From Prosapia bicincta (Eukaryota > Arthropoda > Insecta > Hemiptera > Cercopidae), in contig JBAIZL010000005.1 of the NCBI GenBank assembly GCA_036971475.1, positions 240,725,823 through 240,789,822 of the forward strand: a stretch of DNA of 64,000 bases. Direction: 5' to 3'. Position numbers and translations under genes: made by a program. The notes beneath the pieces were generated by a model that saw only the letters and a list, made by a program, of their open reading frames with translations, was not told where the DNA came from and searched no databases. Positions 10,601-22,600 of this stretch are shown here, piece by piece. Position 1 is the stretch's first letter. The number at the start of each line of letters is the position of its first letter.

Positions 10601-13600
10601 ATGACAAACAAAATTTAGAAAATTAAATCATGATCTAATCTTAAAAATGCTTTGTATAAAACCCAAGCTCAACTGGATCTCTTTCTTGTCATATTAGTAT
10701 CATTTATGTCGTGGTTTCAGATAAATGTCAGTCAGAAGGGCTACAATATTTTTGAATGATATACTCATTTATGAATACAATATTGATTTTAGTTAAAGCT
10801 AATTAATAATTTGGGTGATAATATTAAAATATCACATTTTTTGTTCGATTGTACTGGTGGATGTAGTAATATTATGAAATTATAACAACTTTTTAATAGC
10901 TATCTTTCATATCAATACTGCAATTTATCTTCATAGTAGGGTATCCAGTTTTTAAACAATTTAAAATTTACTATATATTTTTGCTGCTAGATTAGCAAAG
11001 TTATTGATTTGCTAATAATTTTAGTACAAAAAGCTGTGTGTAAAATTCCATTTAAGAAAATATTTCGCTAACAAATATTTTAAAGTGTTGTTTAAAAGTA
11101 AAGATGTAATATATTTAATCGTATTTGTTAAGACAGTCATGTTATGTTTATTAAAAACAGAAAGTTTTAACTATTAATTGTTTTAGAAAAATGTAGAAAA
11201 AAACATATAATAAAATGCCAAAATATTTGATTCAAGTAAATCATAATTTCAGTAATACTAGGGATGTCTCATAAATAAGTTACATTATTTTTTAAAATCC
11301 GTGTGGTAAGCAGGAAACGTCTGGAAGTCATGGAAAATTTGCATCTAGGTGTAGTGGCAGCACTGTAAAATTCCTATTCAAGTAAATCATAATTTCAGTA
11401 ATACTAGGGAAGTCTCATAAATAAGTTACAATATTTTTTTAAATCCGTGTGGTAAGCAGGAAACTTCTGGAAGTCGTGGAAAATTTGCATCTAGGTGTAG
11501 TGGCAGCACTGTGAAATTCCTATGCGCATGCATCGATCAAGTGGGCAGTCAGGCTCCAGTCACTTTGGTTAAAAGAGGTTACACTTGTCCTGCCGCCAAT
11601 TGAGAATTTCGTGGTATTTGTTTTTTAAATATAAAAAATAAAAATGCAACTGAAATTCATTGCGAGTTGTGTAGTGTTTATGGTGAAGGCATTATCAAGG
11701 CCAATGGTTTCTTGTTGGTCAAAATCATTCATTGAAAGGAAAACAACATTACACGATGAACAACAAAATAGCCTCCCCTCCACTTCACCCTCTCTGGCTA
11801 TTGTCAAAGATGCTCGACGGGCCATTGACACCAATCGGTGCCTATCGCTCGATGAAATACTTTTTTAATTGTCTCCAAATATGGAAATATCGATCATCCA
11901 CCTTTACTCCTCTGACCTTGACCTAAGTGACTTCCACTTTTTTCTCCAGCTGAAACATCTTGCAGGAAAACCCTTTGCAAATGAATGTGCCTTGAAGCAA
12001 AACATTGAAAGATTGCTAACCGGTATGGTGGTAGATTGGTATGCCACTAGATTGAATATACGTTTCCCTCAGTATCAAAAAAGTATTGAAAAAAAGACAA
12101 TTTAGAAAAATAAGTTTTTTAGTGTACTTTTCACAATATATGTTTAAATAGAAAATACAAAATTTTATATTGTAAAAAAGGTAGTTAACTTATTTTTGAA
12201 CTACCCCGTGTTAACTAGAAATTTAAGTGTTTAATTTAATAAGAAAATTATCTTTGTACTTTTTACTTATTATACGGATTTGAAAATTATTTTAAACAGC
12301 TACCACAATTGCATAGTTACATATAGGGCTTAAGTGTTAAAAATAGGATATATAGTACCTATTTTAGAATTTGTTCCTATTTGCTTTAAATCTATCATAC
12401 TGATCTAAACAAATTACACTCCATTCAAGTGAAAGATACAAAAGGCAGCTATTGAATATAATGTGCAGCTCAGATATTTAAATATAGTTTGTAATTTGCA
12501 ATTTATAATTAGTTTGAATGTCATACAAATTTGAGCCTATAACAAACATCTATTGCATTAATTTTATGAGGCTTGGGTAAATGGTAAAATTCCTATAGCA
12601 ATTTTTTTCAAAAAAAAATAATAATAATAATAAGCTGTTATCTTCAGCTCTGATAATAGAAATGATAAAAGTATTAATTGAGATGTTATAAAGTCATTTG
12701 CTCATTACTAAAATGCCTATTACATTAGGTGATAGACTTTTCCTTTTGGTTCCTACTACATGGAGTGTTCTATGTTGATTTGAATTCTAGGATTAGAGTT
12801 TACGCTCAGTTTCAAAATTCTAATTTATGAAAAGGCTGTAAAAGGAAAGTATCCTGTAATAGCTATATCTTCAGGTTGTAATAATCAACTAAACCTCATC
12901 TGGATATATTGTAAGTGTAGCAGGCTGTACAGTGTGTTAGTGGTAATATAAGCTGTGTAGAATTAACCTAAATTTCTTACCACACATTTGTCATGAATAT
13001 CCTTTAATTTCATAAACAACAAATGATTCTTTGTTTTGTATAAGACATTTTGTTGTTGTTTTTCTTTGGATGTATTTTAATTAAATGAGTTCATGAAAAA
13101 ATTTAATGCTCTATTTTTTGTCTAAGGTGAATAATGAACTTCATTCAGAACCAAGTCCTTCTGTTCTTAATATGAAGTCTGATGAACACGACTTTTGTTT
13201 GGGCTTATGTCAGGTAATTAGACGACTAACTATTTGGAACAAAGCCGTGGTAAAATTGTAATGAATAAATAAAAATACCCTCTACCTACAACTATTTTGT
13301 ATTAACTTTAATTAAAGAATAATTGTAGTTAGATGTTCTTATTTATGTATTAAATGAGTGAATAGTCAAGATTAACCTATTGAGGATTAAATTATTCGCA
13401 ATCCAAGCAATCTAGTGGCACAAATTCTAGCGTCAAGTGGTTATGGCGATTGAATTGTGTTGTGCTAATGTATCATTTTTTTAATTATTTTTGTTTGTAA
13501 TTATTATTAAAAAAGGAAAAATTTTGAAATAAATTTTGTAAAATATGTAAACAAATAAATGCTACTTATGGTTTAATGTTTAGTTGGTCCCCCTAATATA

Positions 13601-16600
13601 CACAAAACTAATTGGTTTAATGTTTAGTTGGTTCCCTTAATATACACACAACTAATTATTCACTTCACATTTGCAAAAAAACTTTATAAATATAATAATT
13701 TTTTAAAAAAATGTTTACACATTTTTATAACATATTTTTTTAATTATTATTAACAACATATTTGTTTAAATAAGAACATGGAAAAGCAACAGTACAGATC
13801 TAGGCCCTATGTAATGACACTAACCCACTTACAGCAGTCTCTAAATACAGACTCAACAGTCCCTAACTGAATGATAAAGCTATAAAAGAGTGAGTAAGAG
13901 GTTGATCGAAATGGCCAGTTGTTAGTTATAAACATTAAGAAGGGAACAAAACCCCTACTTTATGTGTCCTGTCAATCCAAGAAAGCCATAGGATGGACAT
14001 AAATCTTTCATTTTGGTGACAGTTTTCAGAGGCAAAAACAATTGCTTAGATATAAAAAATTTGTTACACTCAGAAAACTACGTACTTCATTAAAGCGACG
14101 ATGAAAAACGGTGTTAAGAAATCCCCATCCGTAATTCTGCTAACAATATTTTGTAGCAGAAATAGTTTGGTTCTTGGAAGTCAATGTATTAAATCTGTAG
14201 GTGCAAAATTTAATAAAAAAAAGGTATAATTTAAGTTTATAAATCCAGAACTATGCTTCATTTACCAAAGTAAAACCTCAATTGGATTTCTTTGTCATTT
14301 GTGAGTGTTCTGGGTCTCTATATACACATTCAGTTTTGTACACCATCGTTACACAAAATGTGTTAAAAATAGGTTCTAATACTGCTTTCTGATGACAAAA
14401 CCTAAAGATATGGCTTTGCTTTATTGGTTTTGACTAGATACAATCAGGAAGGAAATGGATTTTCAGATCACATCATTACAGGAGATAAGACATAAATGTT
14501 TCATATGACTTCTTGAGTCCAAATCAATGGAATGTTAATACACATCAACACCAAAATGAAAGACAAATGGACAATTTCAGCATGGAAGAGCAGGATATTG
14601 GTGACAATAGTAAATTTTATAGCTCATTGTATAACTATAATTAAATGATACTTAACTAAGTAAATACGTAAGGGCTTACTTGCTGATGCGTTTCGAAACA
14701 ATTGTTCCTTTTACTAATCAAAGCATCTGCTGGCAGTGTTGTGCTTGGTACAAAGGTTGTTGGTGTGAGATTTGTGAGAGTAGAGAGGATGGGTTAAGTT
14801 GATTGTGTGCTATGTAATGGAATATGGTGTTGGCTTCAAAATGTGTGTGGTCATTTAATATGTTTTCTTTATCTGTTGTATAGTGTTTGTATATTTTGTA
14901 TTTTTCTAAAGTTGTTAGTTTTTCACTTCGTTTTAATATGTGGCAAATGTTTAAATTAGTATGAATGTCTGAGTGTGTTTGTTGCCTGTTTTTTAGGTGT
15001 GTTGGGTAGCTGGATTTTGGGTTTGTTGGGTTTCTATGAGTAATGTGTTCTTCAAAGCGTGTGTAGAATGACCTACTGTTTTGGCCTATATAATAGCAGG
15101 AGTACTCGTTACATGTTAATTTGTCAATACCAGATAGTTTGTATTTGTCTCTTTGTTTTTGAAAAGGTTGTATGTGCTGTCTTAAAGTGTTTGTTGTTTT
15201 GTAAGACGTTTGGTAAAGAAGTTTTTTAATGTGGAAGCTATTTTATGTGTGTTTTTGTTGTGGTAGGTGAGGGATATGTATTTGTTGTTTTTTGTGCGGT
15301 TTGTCTTTATGTTTATGTTTAATTTTCATGTTTATGTTGTCTATGAGTGTATGTTGGTAGCCATTTTCTTGAGCAATGTATTTTATTGTATTGAGTTCTT
15401 CGTCATAGTCTTTCTGTAGCTTAGGTATATTGATTAATAGCTTCCACATTCAAAAAACTTCACTACCAAATACCTTACAAAACAACTAACACTTTAAGGC
15501 AGCACATACAACCCTTTCTAAAACAAAAAGACAAACACAATCTATCTGGTATTTAGAAATTAACATGTAACTAGTGTCCCATCTATTATATCGGCCAAAC
15601 TGATAGGTCATTCTACACATGCTTCGTAGAACACATTATCCAAAGAAACCACATAAACCGAAAATCCAGTTACGCAACACACGGACATACATACTAATTT
15701 AAATAATCTTCAGATATTAAACAAAACAAGTAAAAAAACTAACAACTTTAGAAAAATACAAAATATACAAACACTACGCAACAGATAAAGAAAACATATT
15801 AAATGACCACAAACATTTTGAAGCCAACACTCTGTTCCATTACATAGCACACAGCCAACTTAACCCACCCCCTCTACACTCATAAATCTCACACCGACAA
15901 CCTTTGTACCTAGCATGATACCGCCAGTAAAGGCTTTGCTTCGTAAAAGGAACGATTGTTTCAAAATGCGTCAGCAAGTAAGGCCTTTCGTATCCACTTT
16001 GTTAAGTATCATTTAGTTATAGTTTAATCAGTCAATTTAAGATGATTACAACAAGCAACTTTTCATTGTATAACTTGAGAAATGTCTACCGTGTCATTCA
16101 AAACATAGGTTGCTCCATGACAATGCAAGGTCATATGTTTGCACAAACACAAAGGCTAATCAATTTTTTGCACGGTACAAACTGGTCATCCACTTTATAT
16201 TTAAGATTTTGCAATGAGTGATAGTTACTTTATCGGTACTAAAAAAAATTCATTGGTGGTTAATAGTTTGTTGACGAAAAAAAGTGAAAACTTGAATCAT
16301 AGAATAGATTCCTTCAGCTTTGTACAAATTGACATAGGAATTCAACATTTGTGTATTCAACATATACCGAAAACCCACCAGTACTAATACAACCATACAC
16401 AGTTCCTCAAACCACCCACACCAACATAAACTAGCTGCTTACAACACCATGATATATCGCCTGCTTAAAACACCACTAGACAAAGATGAACACTACCAGG
16501 AGTTAAACACCATAAAATATATAGCACAAACGGACGGATACAACCCAACAATGATTGACAAATTATACAACCTCCTAAAAAATAAACATAATAACCCAAA

Positions 16601-19600
16601 TACAAACACTCAAGATGACAATCCCATAAAATACTTATCAATACCATACAGATCATCCAAAACCCACAATCTAACCAACACATTACGAAAATACAACTAC
16701 AAAATAGCTTACTCCACACACAACACTCTCAACAAACAATTTAAACCCAACAACAAAATCAACGACATTTACAACACCACTGGAGTTTACAAACTAACTT
16801 GCAGTTCATGCCCCAGTTTTTACATAGGCCAGACAGGGAGGCCATTCTACACTCGTTACCAAAAACATATAAAAGCACTAAAAAACAATAACTACCAATC
16901 AAACTTCGCCGATCATCTCAACTCCACAAAACATGACTACATAGACATAACATCTAACCTACAAATTCTTCATAAACAACACAGAAATAACCAAAGCTAC
17001 ACAACCGAACAATACGAAATATATAAGCACTTCAAACTACACCCTACACACATACTCAATACACAATTACATTACAACTCACACGCACTTTTTGACATCA
17101 TAACTCCTAATACACACAAAATACACCCTCACCACCAAAATATCCCACCCCCATCCTAACCTACGTAAACCTTGAGATCAGTTACGGTCTGAGTTGACAA
17201 AGGGACACATCTCCCGAAACGGCCGACCTCAACAAGCAAAGTAAGTGCTACTACAGGCAAGTTTAAAACATTTAAAAGTGTTTAGGAATTCAAAATTTGT
17301 CAATAACTACGACAAAAGTTTGAAAGATATTGAAGCTTATGTAGAGAAGTATATGAATTTATGGTAACTGCCCACTAATCTAGCACCTTCAGGTTTTAGT
17401 TATTGCCAAATTACCAGACATGTGTTCGCTCTTTGCGTTAACACACTCAGAAATCAACAGCCATTGTCTATCCTCTTGACGTTCTTGGGTCATAAATTAT
17501 TTTTAGTCCTTTATAAAATTTATTTATAATATAATAATTTTGTTATAATATAATTCATTTCCTAAGGACACTCTAGATTTCAATAATTATTTCAAAAGTC
17601 GGTACTGAAATGGCTAAAAACTAACAAAATTCTATGATTCAATAAACACTGACAAAACTTTTGTGAATGAAAAATTTTCTTGATTTATTTGATATGATGT
17701 TGCCTGAGAAATTCAGCATTAGTTTTAGTGTCATGGGACTTTTTGCATGTTTTTCTATTAATAGTATGTTATCACCTAGGAATTAAAAAGGATATACAAC
17801 TTTTTAATACAAAATTTACCAAGGAATGTTCATTTCTAAATGTCATTAAGTTCAGAAGGAAATCATCATATTAGAAAATGACAGAATTGGTATACAACTA
17901 CATGACAAAAGCTCTAAACATTGTCTGAAACTAGACAAAAAGTCAGAAAGTTCAACCAGATCCAAACTCTGCCAATAAGTTTTTTTTCATTCCCTACTTC
18001 ATTTGATGCTGGATTGTTAAATGTGGACTAAATGGATGATTGCCATGCTTAAAATATAGGAAAAAAATTATTTAATGATATTTTTAGTCCCTAATGTATT
18101 AAAGTGGTTTTCAGCTGACCTTTTAGATCAGTGTCAACTGAATAACTTTTTTGAGAAAGTCTTTGTTTCTGGATTTACTTAGTGCGAGTCAGTGATAAAA
18201 AGACAGCTTTGTTATCAGTGTTTATGATGGTGCTTAAATATATAATTGGAAGACTGTGTAGGATTATTTCTGAGTTATTTTATATATTTTAAATAATATG
18301 AATAACTCAAACATGGAGCAAGGAGGATAAAGTAACAAAAATGTTACACTTGTCTATAGTAACACTTACTTTTTTATTGCTTATAACCTGTCGGTCAACT
18401 ACACCATGTTCATTTATAAAAATCATGGGTATCCATGACAATCAGCAAATCTTTTAAGGTAAAAACTTTTTATATTACATCCACAATATTAAAATTCAAG
18501 TATATTTTCCTAAAAAATCTTAATCAGTTATATTTCTAATTGTACACGTAGAAATACAATCAAAAATAATTTATTTCAGTAATTTTTTTTATTTAATTTC
18601 CTTTAGAAGTTTTATAATTCAATATTGTTCCCAGGGAAAAGACAGAACGAACATCCACCACCTATTTACCATTTATTAACACGTTCAGCACAGATAGCGT
18701 ACCGGCACGCTCTGGGTTCCCTTGCGAGCCACTGAGAGCGAGCACTCTTCCCTTCTGAGAGACGGCGAGCACACCGGCACACTCACTCCCAGTCTAATTA
18801 AAACTTCTCTAATGTCGATAACTGTTTGTATAAATGTTTGATTTTTACGTCAGTGTTTCAGAAGAGTTTGAAGAACATTGTGCCTGAGACGTTTTTAAAT
18901 CCGACCATCCCAAGTTAACTTTTTGATGCTTTAACTGAAACAATGCTTCAGGGAGTTTTATGAACAGATTTAATTTGGTTTAACTTTTATATTTTAAGGT
19001 TTTTTTAAAGTTTTAACCACTTACCGCGGCAAAATATCTGGTAAAAACAACGATCATAAAAATAAACCAAGCTTTCTAAACTAACGCAAGAATAAACGAT
19101 AACTGTCCTATTAGAGCGAATGAACCTACTCGAAATGGGAACAGACTATTTGAGCCATAGTCATAGACTATTTGAACAAGCATATGAGTCATTGACAAAA
19201 TGCTTGGACGCCCGAAAACCTAATGTGTCATCATAAGATTGCAGTAAACAAATGTCAGCTAATCTCGGCTATAAATAGTCTCAAACTGACATATGCATTA
19301 TCTATGTCTGTGTTTACATTATTGATCTCTATCACTTTGTGAAACACATGATACAAACATTCTGAGTTAAACGTTGAGTGGTTAATTTTAGTATGTAGTA
19401 TATTCAAGTAGTAGGTACTTTAGATTTTTACGTAAATTCTTTTTTTCTCTGTCTTTTTTGAAGTTAGTGTTAATAAAGGAGTCGCTTACTTCTTCCTCCA
19501 ATAAAAGTTAACTGTGTGAAATTATTTTTAACCATTATTATGATTACAGAATAGTTGCATTAGAATAAACCAGGCTCAAGCAGACATTGCCATACCATTA

Positions 19601-22600
19601 AATGAAGATGACTTTGGATTTTTTTCAAATGCAGAAAATTCTATTTGGGCTCCATCAAATAAGGCAAGTGTGATTTAACTACCAATAATGAAAATACTTT
19701 CATAAATAAGAATACTGTAAACAATAACGGCTCAAAGCTTTTTATCAATTTAATATGCATAAACTTCCAATAATTTGTAGATCAATGTCATAGCAAAAGT
19801 TTAGTAAAATATTTATATCTTGAAAAAGTGTATAGGGATTTATAAAGTATGAGGCAGTGAAATGGCACAATTTTGACTCCAGCTGACATTAGTATTATTA
19901 GAGTGGTGGAGTATTATTAGACTGGAGGAAACTACCTTGCATGTCTAGACATGTGGATATTTCAGTAGTAATGGAGTGTTGATCAATTCCGTAAAGTGGG
20001 ATTGATGTAAAGGTATGTTTTAAAAACATGGATAGTATGGTTGGTGGTCAATGTACTTTCCGTTGTAAGTTTATTCTGCTGCCACGGGGTCCTGTGCATC
20101 AGTATGAAGAAACATTCTTTCAACAAGTCATACTGCTAATATTTCCATGCATTTGTTGAACTCGCATTTCCAGGACATCTTACAGCAGAAGTGGTTATAT
20201 CCTTTGGCTTGCCCATTTACCAGATTTCATATCTTCAGACTTCTTTCTTTGGGGGTAACTCAAGTGTAAAGTCTTCCAAGAAGATCCACCAAGAACTAAA
20301 GAGGAAGAGTTTGGTCTGAAGGAGCGAATTTGGCAGGAAATTAACAACATTCTGTTGCAAATGCTACAGAATGTCATGCCAGGATTTCATCTCAGACACC
20401 ATTACTGTGTGCAAAACCAAGGACACCACCTTACTCTCACCATATCCAAATAATGATTTTTAAAGATAAAACATTAATTTCCACTCATGTACTTAAGATT
20501 CATGTTAAAACAGTTATCCTTTATTCATAAATTTATTATTGGTGTTTTTTTTTAAATCGTGCTGTTTCACTTGTCACCATGTATGATGACAAATACATTC
20601 CACAAATATCTCCCGTCAAATAGCTTAAACAAACAAACTATTCAGTTTATCACCCGGAATAGACACTTGATGCATCGAAAAGCTATGTCAATAGTGCTGC
20701 AGCACTTATGGGTTTCATATCAACCTTACATGAGTATAAAGATTGCTTTTAGTGAATGTATTGCAAGTTGAAAATCTGTTGATATTTCAGTTTTTGTATG
20801 AAAATTAGTAGTGATAATTTCTTGTCGGTTGTTTGTGGTGAAGGTATAGTTAATTGATAATTTATATCTTTATAATAAAAAATGATTATTAGAAAACGTA
20901 ATAAATATAAGAGATTAATTGTTCTTGACAAGATTAAAATCATTGAAAGGAGACTCAACCTACTATTTAGAAAGCAGCTATAGAATTTGGCATAACAGAA
21001 ATGACAGTGAGGTATAAAAAAAAAGCACAAACTGTTATTTGTTACTTACTGCGGCTTAATCAGTGGCGATTTGTCCAAAAGGGCTCTGGGACGCAGCCCT
21101 CCCAATTACAAAAATTAATTTTTAATTAATATTCATTTGTCTTAAATTAGGTTAAGAAGAGCTTAGAATTATTTAAGCAATGTTGTAACCATAAAATATT
21201 TAGCAGCTGACGCACGAAAGAAAGCCCTAGACTAGTGCATTGAGTGTGCGTGGAATAAGCTGAAACAGCCAAAACCATGTGGTGACGTCACTCAAACCGC
21301 GTGTTACGGGTGGCCTGGGATAGAGTCCCATAGTCATGCGCATGCGCTGAGAAATGACTAATCAGTGCTGCTACTACAATTCTATATGATTTAGGAAGCA
21401 GTATTGTAGGCTTATTTGTAATGTTCTCACAATGTTTCCATTTATAGATCCTTTGATGCGCATACACAGTGGCCTAATAAACTTTTAAAAGTAAAACTTG
21501 ATTCACACTACTCGTTGAGTACTCGACACTTTAGCATAGGCAATCCCTTAACTACCCAACCTAGCAACATTTCGTAAATCACACCGTAATACGTCTATTA
21601 GTTATAGCAATGTTAATATATTAATCAATAAGTATAACTTAATAAAAGTTGTAGGTGCTTAAAACGAGTTAAATGGGTATCAAATTTCAAAATTGTCTCC
21701 GCACCTTGTAAATCTGGGGAGACCCCTTGTCATGAGTCCCACTAATGTTACCCCAATGTCCCACCAATTGGGCAGGAGCCGCCACTAGGCTTAATGTCAT
21801 CAATATATTGCCAACAGAAAATCAATGAAAATTTCTAATTATAGAAATTTAGACGAAGCGATGTTGTGTTGTTTTAACCAGAAATATGGTGAGTTTCATT
21901 GAGTCGCCCAATGTGTGCTAAATAAGAACAAATTTTTCATAAAGGACTTCACTTAAAAGGGGATTTTATTGTTTCATTTGGCTGGTTTTGGTGATTCAAA
22001 ATAAATAATGCTTCAGAGAATCGACCATTTACATAAAACAACATAGTGCTGATACAGTCTCTTGATTTTCAATTGTTGATTGGAAAAGAAGAATATCTTG
22101 AAATGAAAAAAACGTCAATTAAAACAAATTATGATTGGGAAATAAAAAAAATAACAGTCCTGTTTTGTTCCAATGCAACTGGGGAACATAAAATTAAAGT
22201 CAATAGTTATTGGAAAGTCTAATTGGAAAGGGAATGAAAGCATTAGTGTGAACTGATAAAGGTGAGTTAGTAAAATCAACTATTGCTGTATATGGTGAAA
22301 AACTGGACAAATTTGAAGATTTTGATTGAAAATTATTTTTGGATGGTTGATTCAAAATTTAAAAAAGTAGGAACTCTGTGGCAAGTGCATTATTACTCGA
22401 AGCTGAAGCAACTGAAAATAACAAGCTTCTTTTAAACAAATAATATAAAATTATTCATTATTATAAGGTACATGTGGTGTTTTTTCAAGTTGTACAAAGT
22501 TTATTGTGATGTGTAAATATTTTAAAAGTATTTTTGCTATAATATATGGAATTATAAATATGTACTTTTCTGGCCTCCACAACATTCTCTGGCTAAGCAA

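Larger units (their letters stand above)
14627..16040. mobile_element. PLE-2 inverted pair (large palindrome)
   Basis: Two PLE-2 fragments lie head to head: 14640-15240 (minus) mirrors 15460-16035 (plus) with about 200 bp between. Each arm has the GIY-YIG block (YYIGQ near 15090 on minus and 15595 on plus), a C-terminal region, and a tail ending CAGCAAGTAAG...TTAAGTATCATTTAATTATAG. The spacer (15243-15449, minus) encodes a PLE linker segment (ELNTIKYIAQENGYQ) matching ELNTIKYIAQTDGYN in PLE-1 copy D. Both arms have stops. Confidence 0.78.
16352..17290 (+). mobile_element. PLE-1 copy D, 5'-truncated
   Basis: The copy begins abruptly in the RT C-terminal region (matching copy A from the TTCAACATATACCG segment) and runs through an intact endonuclease ORF to a tail ending near 17280. 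It is nearly identical to copy A over 700 bp, suggesting recent activity. 5' truncation is usual for target-primed insertion. Confidence 0.88.

Noticed and set aside
14641..16040. Reading the 14.6-16.0 kb inverted repeat as a DNA transposon with long TIRs
   Set aside because: The arms contain GIY-YIG endonuclease sequence and PLE tails, so an inverted PLE pair explains it better.
20749..21030. 93-codon minus-strand frame
   Set aside because: It is the antisense of the Tigger helix-turn-helix remnant on the plus strand.
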